Program-made: the position numbers and the translations under genes
Source of the DNA: an uncultured Acidobacteriota bacterium
GTDB lineage: Bacteria > Acidobacteriota > Blastocatellia > RBC074
Direction: 5' to 3'
Assembly (NCBI GenBank): GCA_937967285.1
Contig: CALBSU010000301.1
Coordinates: 1-6,559 of the forward strand
DNA: 6,559 bases
Notes under the pieces: generated by a model
Database searches by the model: none
Told to the model about the DNA's origin: nothing
Seen by the model: the letters and a program-made list of their open reading frames with translations, nothing else
Shown: piece after piece, positions 1 through 6,559 of the stretch
Layout: each line of letters opens with the position of its first letter
How positions within the stretch are numbered: the first letter of the stretch is position 1

Positions 1-1290
<1,290 letters not shown>

Positions 1291-1343
1291 AATGCTTCTC
1301 TTGGCCGGACACACTGCTCCTGAATGGCCGGTGCAAAACGGTA

Positions 1344-1372
1344 AGGATAATGATTACAAACTCGCGTGTCAA
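1344..1372 (-). promoter_or_regulatory. Putative sigma70-type promoter of ffh
   Basis: On the minus strand a perfect -35 TTGACA (complement of 1367-1372) is followed, after 17 nt, by TATCCT (complement of 1344-1349), which matches the -10 consensus at four of six positions. Transcription would start near 1337, giving a leader of about 47 nt before the ffh ATG at 1290. Position, spacing and strand all fit a promoter for ffh separate from holB. The -35 overlaps the first two bases of one copy of an imperfect direct repeat (1371-1399). The motifs are seen directly; activity is inferred. Confidence 0.6.
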
Positions 1373-1399
1373 GGAATACCGTCGATCATCGGGCCGGTG
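1371..1399 (+). repeat. Imperfect direct repeat, left copy
   Basis: The first 22 bases match the right copy (1560-1592) at 20 positions. Both copies then continue to CCGGTG, the right copy carrying four extra bases. The two copies start 189 bp apart. The core includes CGATCATCG (1383-1391), a 4-1-4 palindrome, whose centre would lie about 50 bp upstream of the predicted ffh transcription start. This could be a regulator site or the trace of a small local duplication. Confidence 0.6.
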
Positions 1400-1527
1400 T
1401 GCAAAGATGTCTCACCCGCGCTCAAAATTGCCCCTGATCGAACTTGCGAAAAGTGCCGGAAACGGCCGTAAACCCGTGTTTTTCAGCATTCAGGGCTATG
1501 GCACGGATATTGCCAAATAACGGGCGA

Positions 1528-1542
1528 GGAGATCAGATCTCC
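1528..1542. promoter_or_regulatory. Perfect 15-bp palindrome, possible operator
   Basis: GGAGATC A GATCTCC is a perfect inverted repeat of 7 bp around one central base. One base is too short a loop for an RNA hairpin, so if functional it would be a dimeric protein-binding site in DNA. It lies between the two copies of the direct repeat and about 160 bp upstream of the predicted ffh -35. Chance occurrence cannot be excluded. Confidence 0.3.
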
Positions 1543-1559
1543 GACACATCGAGTGAACG

Positions 1560-1592
1560 AAGGAATACTGTCGATTATCGGTCCAACCGGTG
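1560..1592 (+). repeat. Imperfect direct repeat, right copy
   Basis: Second copy of the repeat at 1371-1399, with two mismatches in the first 22 bases and a four-base insertion before CCGGTG. The palindromic core is kept as CGATTATCG (1572-1580), with the change falling on the central base. The TTGACA promoter element found beside the left copy is absent here, so only the core is preserved. Confidence 0.6.
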
Positions 1593-1605
1593 ATCGGCTG
1601 TAGAA

Positions 1606-1639
1606 GCGCGGTGAAAGGGTGGGCGGCCCTTCACCGCGC
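1606..1639 (-). terminator. Strong GC hairpin, possible holB terminator or structured RNA
   Basis: GCGCGGTGAA (1606-1615) pairs with TTCACCGCGC (1630-1639). After a single bulged A, GGG (1617-1619) pairs with CCC (1627-1629), leaving a 7-nt loop. On the minus strand, downstream of holB, the stem is followed by TTCTACAG, so there is no proper U-tract. On the plus strand the following ATTTT run is four bases past the stem and equally weak. It may be a non-canonical terminator of the tmk-holB unit. It may instead be part of a larger fold, since CAACCGG (1584-1590) and CCGGTTG (1667-1673) are complementary and enclose it. Confidence 0.45.
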
Positions 1640-1816
1640 GCCCATTTTCGAAGGTAACTGCTCAACCCGGTTGCGAATATAAATCAGGCTCCAAGATGAC
1701 CAGGGGTTTATTCAAGGCAGTAAGCACCGGTTTCAATCATTGTTCGATCGGCGGTATTGAGGAAATTTGAACAATCCGATCCATAACACCTCTCGGCCTG
1801 CCTGGCGGCCTGGCGT

Positions 1817-2833
1817 TTAACTACTTATCTTCGCGGGGCTGAGCAGTTCAAGGAAGATCGCATCGAGCGCCATCTGCCGGTTGATATTGACGCGGAGGCC
1901 GGCGCGCAGGCGATCGAATTTTTGCGACCACCTTTCGAGCTCGACGGCGCCCGCGCGGGCGGCGATCCCGGACAGTTTCCCGGCGATATCGATATTGACG
2001 ATGCTCTCTTCGCCCATCCCGTTCGAGAGAAGAAACATATCGCGGATCAGTGACCCGAGCAGATCGAGTGTGGCCTCGAAGCCGTCGCGTTCGGCCTTCG
2101 CCATCTCCTGAGCGGCTTTCATCAGGCGGACGCGGTTGTTTCCGGCGGAGAACAGATCGAGGACCTCGATCAGGTCCTGCCTGCGGCGGCGATAGTCCGA
2201 GAGGTCGTATGCGGTGGCCTGTCCGATGCGCCCCTCGGTGATGCGGGCAAGCAGCGCGGTCTCCGGGCCGGGTCGAGGCAGATTTTCCCGGATGTATCGC
2301 TCCATCTCGGCCGTCGAGAGCGGAGAGAAATCGAGCTTCTGGGACCGCGAGCGAATCGTGGGCAGCAGCGCGTCGGGTCGCGAAGTGATGAGAATGATGG
2401 TCGAGGTCGAGGGCGGCTCTTCGAGCGTCTTGAGCAGCGAATTGGCGGCCTCCTCGCGGAGCCGCTCAGCGGAATCGATGATGAAGAACCGATGGCGCCC
2501 TTCGCGAGGGCGATAGAAGACCTCGGATGAAAGCTCCCGAGCCTGACCGATCTTGATGAACTGACCGTCGGGCGCGATCGAGATGACATCGCCGTAGGTC
2601 CCTTCGTCGATTCTGCGACAGGCCTGACACTGGCCGCAGCTCTCTTCCGCGAACCCCTCGGCGGGCCGGGCGGAGAGGCAGTTGGCGGCTTTGGCCATGG
2701 CCAGCGCGAACCGGCGCTTGCCGACTCCCTCGGGGCCGGCGAAGATGAAGGTAGAGGCGATCTGGCCGCGGCTGAGCAGTCGCTGCAGAATCTCTTTCTG
2801 TTTCCGGTTGCCGATCAGTTGAGCAAAGGACAT
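1817..2833 (-). CDS. holB: DNA polymerase III subunit delta-prime (clamp loader)
   Basis: Delta-prime is the non-motor subunit of the clamp loader that places the beta sliding clamp on primed DNA. The 338-residue length is normal. The N-terminal AAA+ domain has a P-loop GPEGVGKR (33-40), with Arg replacing the usual Thr/Ser as expected for a subunit that need not hydrolyse ATP. A zinc module follows, with Cys52, Cys66, Cys69 and Cys72 matching the four-Cys pattern of the family. The Walker B region is FFIIDSAERL (116-125). NSLLKTLEEPP (131-141) is characteristic. The SRC motif is present as SRS (162-164). The C-terminal third is helical and fits the collar domain. The ATG at 2833 begins MSFAQLIGN, like other members, and lies 15 bp after tmk, so the two are probably one operon with translation partly coupled. 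No strong Shine-Dalgarno is visible. The degenerate P-loop separates it from DnaX. Confidence 0.93.
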   Translation of the reverse strand: MSFAQLIGNRKQKEILQRLLSRGQIASTFIFAGPEGVGKRRFALAMAKAANCLSARPAEGFAEESCGQCQACRRIDEGTYGDVISIAPDGQFIKIGQARELSSEVFYRPREGRHRFFIIDSAERLREEAANSLLKTLEEPPSTSTIILITSRPDALLPTIRSRSQKLDFSPLSTAEMERYIRENLPRPGPETALLARITEGRIGQATAYDLSDYRRRRQDLIEVLDLFSAGNNRVRLMKAAQEMAKAERDGFEATLDLLGSLIRDMFLLSNGMGEESIVNIDIAGKLSGIAARAGAVELERWSQKFDRLRAGLRVNINRQMALDAIFLELLSPAKISS

Positions 2834-2848
2834 CTCAGTTTGTCGCGA

Positions 2849-3487
2849 TCAAGCCAGGTCGATGACGCTCCCGAGGGCTTCGACCATCAGTTGGAAGGTC
2901 CCGGCAATGCTGCCGTCCGCGGGGATGACGCGAAAGCGCTCGGGTTCGCGCCGGGCCAGATTGAGATACGCTTCGCGGACGCGATTGTGAAACTCGACCG
3001 GTTCGCGGTCGAGCCTGTCGACGGCGCGGGAACCTCCGCGGTCCTGCGTCCGGCGCAATGCGGTCTCAACTTCGAGGTCGAAGAGCAGCGTCAGGTCGGG
3101 CTCGAGACCGCCCGTCGCCAGCATGTTGAGATTTCTCACCAGCTCCGGGTCGAACCCGCGCGCCGCTCCCTGATAGGCCGTCGTCGCGTCATAGAACCTG
3201 TCGCTCAGAACGTGAACGCCCGATTCGAGAGCAGGCAGGACGACCTGGCGGACGTGCTGGGCGCGGTCTGCTTCATAGAGCAGCAGCTCCGCCAGCGGCT
3301 CGACCGAACCGTCTGCGCCCTCGAGCAGTGCCGAGCGGATCTTCCTGCCGAGCTCTGTTCCGCCGGGCTCGCGCGTCAGCAGAAACCTGACGTCACGTTC
3401 GACGAGGTATTTTTCGAGCATCGCCAGTTGAGTCGATTTGCCGCAGCCGTCGATGCCTTCAAATGTAATCAGTCTTCCCGATCTCAT
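2849..3487 (-). CDS. tmk: Thymidylate kinase
   Basis: Thymidylate kinase phosphorylates dTMP to dTDP with ATP in the cytoplasm, the last specific step to dTTP. The 212-residue length is typical. Seen motifs are LITFEGIDG leading into the P-loop GIDGCGKS (11-18), the dTMP-site segment TREPGGTELG (38-47), and the thymidylate kinase signature around SDRFYDATTAYQG (95-107), including the catalytic DR. A basic LID-like stretch DRGGSRAVDRLD follows in the C-terminal third. The chosen ATG at 3487 gives the usual five residues before the first strand. AGGA abuts this ATG with no spacing, which is unusual. A terminator-like hairpin and U-tract end only about 6 nt before the start codon. The gene runs into holB after 15 bp, a common bacterial pairing. 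Confidence 0.95.
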   Translation of the reverse strand: MRSGRLITFEGIDGCGKSTQLAMLEKYLVERDVRFLLTREPGGTELGRKIRSALLEGADGSVEPLAELLLYEADRAQHVRQVVLPALESGVHVLSDRFYDATTAYQGAARGFDPELVRNLNMLATGGLEPDLTLLFDLEVETALRRTQDRGGSRAVDRLDREPVEFHNRVREAYLNLARREPERFRVIPADGSIAGTFQLMVEALGSVIDLA

Positions 3488-3492
3488 TCCTG

Positions 3493-3542
3493 AAATAAGT
3501 AAAAGAGCTTCAGCCGCGCAGGTCCTGAGACGACTGAAGCTC
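3493..3542 (-). terminator. Intrinsic terminator or attenuator between hfq and tmk
   Basis: On the minus strand GAGCTTCAG (complement of 3534-3542) pairs perfectly with CTGAAGCTC (complement of 3505-3513) across a 20-nt loop. It is followed directly by TTTTACTTATTT (complement of 3493-3504). The nine-pair stem plus U-rich run is the layout of a rho-independent terminator for hfq, which ends at 3566. The U-run stops about 5 nt before the tmk start codon, so tmk would need read-through or a promoter inside this short interval. The long loop makes the stem weaker than a classical terminator. Confidence 0.6.
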
Positions 3543-3559
3543 CGAATGACTGGCTGGCG

Positions 3560-3565
3560 ATTTTA

Positions 3566-3568
<3 letters not shown>
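3560..3568 (-). promoter_or_regulatory. Possible extended -10 promoter for tmk, overlapping the hfq stop
   Basis: The minus strand reads TGATAAAAT, which fits the extended -10 pattern TGnTATAAT with one mismatch in the hexamer. No good -35 is seen 16-18 nt upstream, though extended -10 promoters can work without one. The TG is part of the hfq stop codon. A start near 3553 would place the hairpin at 3505-3542 in the 5' leader of tmk. The match could be chance, since it uses the tandem TGA TAA stops of hfq. Confidence 0.25.
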
Positions 3569-3940
<372 letters not shown>

Positions 3941-3982
3941 TTGGATCGTCCGATTCGTCGACCGGATCGATTCAACCACTCA

Positions 3983-3999
3983 CGGTTAAATACTAACCG
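3983..3999. repeat. Short perfect inverted repeat upstream of hfq
   Basis: CGGTTA (3983-3988) and TAACCG (3994-3999) are perfect inverted arms around five bases. The element lies between the end of the xdhC gene (4055) and the hfq start (3889), about 100 bp upstream of hfq. There is no T-run on either side, so it is not a clear terminator. It may be an operator for hfq or chance. Confidence 0.3.
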
Positions 4000-4054
4000 A
4001 AAGCCCTCACCGATACCAGAGCAATCACGGGCGGGCAGCTTCAGGACGGGGCGA

Positions 4055-4879
4055 TCAGCGGGCTTTCGACATCGGCCCTTCATAGCTTTTCGGGCGGCCG
4101 GAGCCTCCGCGGCGGTTGAGGACGATCTCGGCCATGACGGCGATCGCGATCTCTTCGGGAGTGAGCGCGCCGATATCGAGTCCGATGGGCGCGTGGACGC
4201 GGTGGAGGTGTTGCGGGTCGACGCCATCGCGCCGGAGCCGTTCGCGGATGGTCGTGGTCCGGCGGCGGCTGCCGATCATGCCGATGTAGCGGGCCGGCCT
4301 GTCGATCACCTCACGGAGGCAGATCTCATCGTGGCGATGGCCCCGTGTGACGATGACGAAATGCGTTGCCGGAGTGATGCTCAGGCTGCGCAGGGCCGAG
4401 GTGAAATCCTCCGCCATCAGACGGACATTCGGATCCGGAAACTTATCTCTCGAGGCGAACTCGGCGCGGTCGTCGATGACCGTGATTCTGAAGTCGAGCA
4501 GGGCCGCGGCTCTGGCGACGGCCTGACCGACGTGGCCTCCGCCGCAGATGATCAGTTCGAGCGGCGGCCTTTCGATTTCGAAGAGCAGCCTCACGCCGGC
4601 GAACCGGGAGGCGTCCTGGCCGGGCCGGGAGAGTTCGAGGGCTTCCGCAACGACTATCTCCTGACGGTCGTCCTCCATGAGCGCCTGAGCGTGATCGACG
4701 GCGAGGCGATCGAGTAACGGGTCTCCGAGAGTTCCTCCGAGGAGGCCGCTCACCTGGGCGATCAGCAGCCGGGCGCGTCTGTCTCGATCGGCGCCCTCGA
4801 TGATCGAGACGGACGTGAAGGCCCGCCCCTCGGCGAGGGTCTCGCGCAGCGCGTTGAGAATTGCATCGGGAGTGAGCAT
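4055..4879 (-). CDS. xdhC: XdhC/CoxI-family protein with C-terminal Rossmann domain
   Basis: XdhC proteins bind molybdenum cofactor and help its sulfuration and insertion into xanthine dehydrogenase-type hydroxylases. The 274 residues have a C-terminal XdhC Rossmann domain with CGGGHVGQ (112-119), VTRGHRHD (177-184), GMIGSRRR (200-207) and HAPIGLDIGALTPEEIA (229-245), all hallmarks of the family. Residues 18-105 align by eye with the XdhC N-domain of the upstream gene (RLLI, GGTLGD, ALMEDD), but the GSTP, GGGC and ICGG motifs are lost. ATG at 4879 is chosen because MLTPDAILNALRE makes a sensible helix and the upstream codons overlap the previous gene. This ATG is preceded by CCTCCT and has no Shine-Dalgarno, so a CTG at 4910 overlapping the upstream stop, with AAGGAA before it, is an alternative. 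The gap to the previous gene is 26 bp, suggesting coupled translation. The client enzyme is not in the window. Confidence 0.88.
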   Translation of the reverse strand: MLTPDAILNALRETLAEGRAFTSVSIIEGADRDRRARLLIAQVSGLLGGTLGDPLLDRLAVDHAQALMEDDRQEIVVAEALELSRPGQDASRFAGVRLLFEIERPPLELIICGGGHVGQAVARAAALLDFRITVIDDRAEFASRDKFPDPNVRLMAEDFTSALRSLSITPATHFVIVTRGHRHDEICLREVIDRPARYIGMIGSRRRTTTIRERLRRDGVDPQHLHRVHAPIGLDIGALTPEEIAIAVMAEIVLNRRGGSGRPKSYEGPMSKAR

Positions 4880-4905
4880 AGGAGGGCGCGCGGAACGATC
4901 GGATA

Positions 4906-5250
4906 TCAGGATTTCCTTCCCCAGACTTCGATGAAGACTTCCATCTCGCCGCCGCAGATCATTCCTTCCTCGTCGGGAGGCACGTCCGGATTGTCGCGGA
5001 GCGTGAAGCGGCAGAGCCGCGAACGATCCTCGTCGAGCGCCTGCCGGGCCTCCGCCCAGACGTCCGCCTCGACGCATCCTCCGCCGACGGTGCCCGCCAT
5101 CCGGCCGTCTTCATAAACCAGCAGCCGGGCGCCGGTTCGCTGCGGCGTTGAGCCGCTGGTGGTGACGATGGTTGCGACCGCGATTCTCCGCTGATCGGCC
5201 AGCGTCCGGTCGATCTCCTCGTACACCTCCGATTGTGTCAGCAGGCTCAT
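4906..5250 (-). CDS. Stand-alone XdhC/CoxI N-terminal domain protein
   Basis: This 114-residue protein is only the N-terminal XdhC_CoxI domain. It shows TTSGSTPQRTGARLLV (30-45), GTVGGGCVE (53-61) with Cys59, and ICGGEMEVFIE (98-108) with Cys99, the two conserved cysteine motifs. Full-length XdhC continues into a Rossmann domain, but here a TGA follows at once, and the Rossmann domain is in the next gene, whose own N-domain lacks these motifs. The two proteins probably work together in molybdenum cofactor maturation, though this is inference. ATG at 5250 overlaps the stop of the TonB-like gene as ATGA, and AAGGGA lies 8 nt upstream, inside that gene. Translational coupling is therefore likely. 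There is no signal peptide, so it should act in the cytoplasm. Confidence 0.87.
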   Translation of the reverse strand: MSLLTQSEVYEEIDRTLADQRRIAVATIVTTSGSTPQRTGARLLVYEDGRMAGTVGGGCVEADVWAEARQALDEDRSRLCRFTLRDNPDVPPDEEGMICGGEMEVFIEVWGRKS

Positions 5251-6215
5251 CGGTTCTGTCCCTTCAGCGGCCTGTCGACTCGGCCATCCTCGACGGGTTT
5301 GACGTGAAAATTTACCTTGCCCTGATTGAAATTGAAGATGATCAGAACTGGCGTGTCGACATCGACTCCGTTGCGACGGCCGGGAATGAATCCGATCCGG
5401 CGGACCGAATCGACCGAACGCTGGTCGAGCCCCATGCCGAGCCCTTTCTCGAGCTTCACATCCGATACCCGGCCGTCGGCGAGGAAGTTCGCGCTGACTA
5501 TCAGCTCTCCGGTCGTACCGCTGTTCCTCGCCCGGTCGGTGTACTGAGGCAGGTACATGAAGATGACCTGCGGCGAAACCCATGCCGGCGGAGCTTCCGC
5601 GACGGGCGGGGCGACCGAGGCCTCGATCGGCTCGACCTGCGGGCTCCTTGAGGTGACTCTCGGCCTGACGACGAAGGACGGTCTTTCCGGAACGACGATC
5701 GTCTCGATCACATCGGACGGATCGATCCGCTTGCCGGAATAACTTTCGGCCTGGAGCCCGTCGGTGTTTCTGCGCGTCCCGGCCGCGGTTCGCTCGAAGA
5801 TGAAGAACCGCGGCTTGCCACGTTCGATGCGGGCCAGTCGCCACTGATTGTCGAGCACCTGCCCCTGAACCAGCGCATTGGGGTCCGGCCTCGATTTGAG
5901 CCCGAGCATGAGCAGTTCGTCATCGGCGAGGACCTGAAATTCCGGCACCAGATCTTCCCTGCTGGCCGCGGCATAGCTCTCGACGAAACGACGGACGATG
6001 AAGAGACGGCGTTTGGCCAGGTCATAGTCGGCCCGCGCGATCTCCTTGTGTTCGAGCTGGAACTCCAGTTCGGCCAGTTCCTCCTGCAACCCGGTCAGAT
6101 ACGCATTGACTACGGGACCGATACTCGACGATCCTGTCTGGGCGCTCGTATCCGCGACCGCCAGCGCGATCAGCAGTACAAGCAACAGACTTGAGAAGAT
6201 GGATGATCCGGACAT
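5247..6215 (-). CDS. Secreted protein with coiled-coil-like N-region and TonB C-terminal-like domain
   Basis: The 322-residue protein starts with a signal peptide: a hydrophobic run IFSSLLLVLLIALAVA (6-21) and a likely cleavage near TSAQ (23-26). Uncleaved, it would be an inner-membrane anchor. Residues 35-85 are charged and helical (LQEELAELEFQLEHKE) and may form a coiled coil. The middle (105-215) is of unknown type and includes a Pro-rich linker (200-213). The C-terminus (about 220-297) resembles the TonB C-terminal domain: PQYTDRARNSGTTGELIVSANF, then ADGRVSDVKLEKGLG, then SVRRIGFIPGRRNGV and a final strand. Classical TonB proteins carry a long Pro/Lys spacer after a membrane anchor, which is missing here, so a role in TonB-dependent uptake is unproven. 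The ATG at 6215 lacks a strong Shine-Dalgarno. It is first in an operon with the two XdhC genes and overlaps the first by 4 bp. Confidence 0.8.
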   Translation of the reverse strand: MSGSSIFSSLLLVLLIALAVADTSAQTGSSSIGPVVNAYLTGLQEELAELEFQLEHKEIARADYDLAKRRLFIVRRFVESYAAASREDLVPEFQVLADDELLMLGLKSRPDPNALVQGQVLDNQWRLARIERGKPRFFIFERTAAGTRRNTDGLQAESYSGKRIDPSDVIETIVVPERPSFVVRPRVTSRSPQVEPIEASVAPPVAEAPPAWVSPQVIFMYLPQYTDRARNSGTTGELIVSANFLADGRVSDVKLEKGLGMGLDQRSVDSVRRIGFIPGRRNGVDVDTPVLIIFNFNQGKVNFHVKPVEDGRVDRPLKGQNR

Positions 6216-6258
6216 CAGCGTACCGTCTGGGTTATCGTTGGGGAAGGTAAGATTGATG

Positions 6259-6288
6259 ATTATGGCTTATCCCCTGAGAAGGGGTCAA
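6259..6288 (-). promoter_or_regulatory. Putative promoter of the TonB-like/XdhC operon
   Basis: The minus strand has a -35 TTGACC (complement of 6283-6288) and, 18 nt on, a -10 CATAAT (complement of 6259-6264), each matching the sigma70 consensus at five of six positions. Transcription would start near 6252, about 37 nt before the ATG at 6215. An inverted repeat (6264-6291) covers the -35, the spacer and the edge of the -10, so a repressor could act here. Confidence 0.55.
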
Positions 6289-6291
6289 GCC
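6264..6291. repeat. Interrupted inverted repeat in the divergent promoter region
   Basis: GGCTT (6264-6268) and AAGCC (6287-6291) are complementary. Inside them, after a two-base mismatch on each side, CCCC (6271-6274) pairs with GGGG (6281-6284) around the loop TGAGAA. The element overlaps the predicted operon promoter and lies 14 bp before the start of the divergent acetyltransferase gene. It could be an operator shared by both directions, or a hairpin in the leader of the plus-strand gene. Confidence 0.45.
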
Positions 6292-6305
6292 GACCGTTCG
6301 GAGAG

Positions 6306-6559
6306 ATGAGCTCGATCGACTTCAAACCCGTTCTCGTCCGCCCCGCCACCAGAGCGGATGCGGATGCCATCGCCGGGATGGCCCGCCAACTGCTGCTTTA
6401 CGAACATTCGCTCGAGAGATCGATGGGAGATCTGACGGAGTGGGCGGGAAGTTCCCGGGAGATCCTCAAACAGATGAGCCGGCCGAACCTCTGCTTCTTC
6501 GTCGCCGAATCGGACGGGCAGATCGCCGGTTACATCAAGGTCATGATCGTCGGGACAAG
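6306..6559 (+). CDS. GNAT-family N-acetyltransferase, N-terminal part, cut by window edge
   Basis: The frame from ATG at 6306 stays open to the window end (84 full codons). The start MSSIDFKPVLVRPATRADAD has the first GNAT strand VLVRPAT followed by a helix AIAGMARQLLLYEHSLERS. Later NLCFFVAESDGQIAGYIKVM looks like the paired strands with the VAE-x-DGQIAGY turn common in GNAT enzymes. The acetyl-CoA-binding motif (Q/R-x-x-G-x-G/A) would lie beyond the edge, so family membership rests on the N-terminal half only, and the substrate is unknown. GGAGAG precedes the ATG at very short spacing. It is divergent from the TonB-like operon, with 90 bp between start codons. No clear plus-strand promoter was found in that gap. 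Confidence 0.75.
   Translation, partial: MSSIDFKPVLVRPATRADADAIAGMARQLLLYEHSLERSMGDLTEWAGSSREILKQMSRPNLCFFVAESDGQIAGYIKVMIVGT

Larger units (their letters stand above)
1291..1816. other. 526-bp intergenic region between holB and ffh
   Basis: No convincing protein gene is present. The longest frame, a 60-codon one on the minus strand (1483-1665), has no recognisable motif, and its start and composition look like chance. The region holds the ffh promoter, a degenerate direct repeat, a 15-bp palindrome, a strong GC hairpin enclosed by a longer-range 7-bp pairing, and a weak 7-bp inverted repeat (1739-1745 with 1769-1775). The sequence is visibly less GC-rich than the flanking genes, especially at 1640-1780. 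I looked for tRNA-like arms and for the conserved GGAAGCAGCC-type loop of SRP RNA and saw neither. It may hold an unrecognised small RNA or only regulatory DNA. Confidence 0.7.

Noticed and set aside
1483..1665. 60-codon minus-strand frame in the holB-ffh gap
   Set aside because: It has no motif, no convincing ribosome site, and contains the strong hairpin and one repeat copy. It is probably chance.
1795..1810. GGCC...GGCC hairpin just after holB as its terminator
   Set aside because: It has only four pairs with an 8-nt loop and no T-run, which is too weak to call.
1640..1816. tRNA or SRP RNA gene in the gap near ffh
   Set aside because: No T-loop GTTCRA with matching stem, no acceptor stem and no SRP GGAAGCAGCC-type loop could be found.
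2819..3493. Plus-strand frame of 224 codons opposite tmk
   Set aside because: It is antisense to an intact thymidylate kinase with all motifs. The open frame reflects third-position GC bias.
3941..4717. Plus-strand frame of 258 codons opposite the XdhC Rossmann gene
   Set aside because: It is antisense to a clearly coding XdhC domain. It has no ribosome site or recognised motif, and its composition is typical of a shadow frame.
4880..5077. N-terminal extension of the Rossmann XdhC gene to an ATG at 5077
   Set aside because: The extra 66 residues are Arg/Gly-rich and overlap the short XdhC gene in another frame, where the real family motifs are. The start at 4879 is preferred.
5251..5844. 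N-terminal extension of the short XdhC gene to 5844
   Set aside because: The extension overlaps the TonB-like domain coding sequence and is low-complexity basic sequence. The ATGA overlap at 5247-5250 with a ribosome site 8 nt upstream fixes the start.

Overview
The window is GC-rich bacterial chromosome with densely packed genes. Six genes and a seventh partial one can be supported. Six lie on the minus strand and one starts on the plus strand at the right edge. The content is mostly housekeeping: protein targeting (ffh), DNA replication (holB), dTTP synthesis (tmk) and RNA-based regulation (hfq). Next to these is an accessory operon of a secreted TonB C-terminal-like protein and two XdhC/CoxI-family proteins. 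The codon third-position GC bias, an Hfq with a long Ser/His/Pro tail, and a signal-peptide protein ending in a TonB-like domain suggest a Gram-negative bacterium. Acidobacteriota is my best guess, but this is inference from gene style and no marker in the window proves it.

Layout, left to right. (1) 1-1290, minus: ffh, the SRP GTPase, cut by the window edge just after its RNA-binding motif. (2) 1291-1816: a 526-bp gap with a good sigma70-type promoter for ffh, an imperfect direct repeat whose left copy lies next to that promoter, a perfect 15-bp palindrome and a strong hairpin. (3) 1817-2833 holB and 2849-3487 tmk, minus, 15 bp apart and probably co-transcribed. (4) 3505-3542: a terminator-like hairpin and U-tract squeezed between hfq and tmk. 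(5) 3566-3889: hfq, minus, with an A-rich leader. (6) 4055-4879, 4906-5250 and 5247-6215, minus: the operon, read from right to left as TonB-like protein, short XdhC N-domain protein (ATGA overlap), then the Rossmann-type XdhC protein. (7) 6216-6305: a divergent promoter region with an inverted repeat over the -35. (8) 6306 to the end, plus: the N-terminus of a GNAT acetyltransferase.

How the genes fit together. tmk supplies dTDP for dTTP, and holB encodes the delta-prime clamp-loader subunit, a common bacterial pairing. hfq sits directly upstream of tmk, and the hairpin between them is a candidate attenuator or terminator. The two XdhC proteins look like a split and diverged version of the usual two-domain XdhC, which helps insert the molybdenum cofactor into xanthine dehydrogenase/CO dehydrogenase-type hydroxylases. 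No such hydroxylase is in the window, so their client is unknown. I see no mobile element, CRISPR array, tRNA, rRNA or convincing novel multi-gene system. The points most worth a second look are the split XdhC pair coupled to a secreted TonB-like protein, the hfq/tmk junction and the structured gap before ffh.
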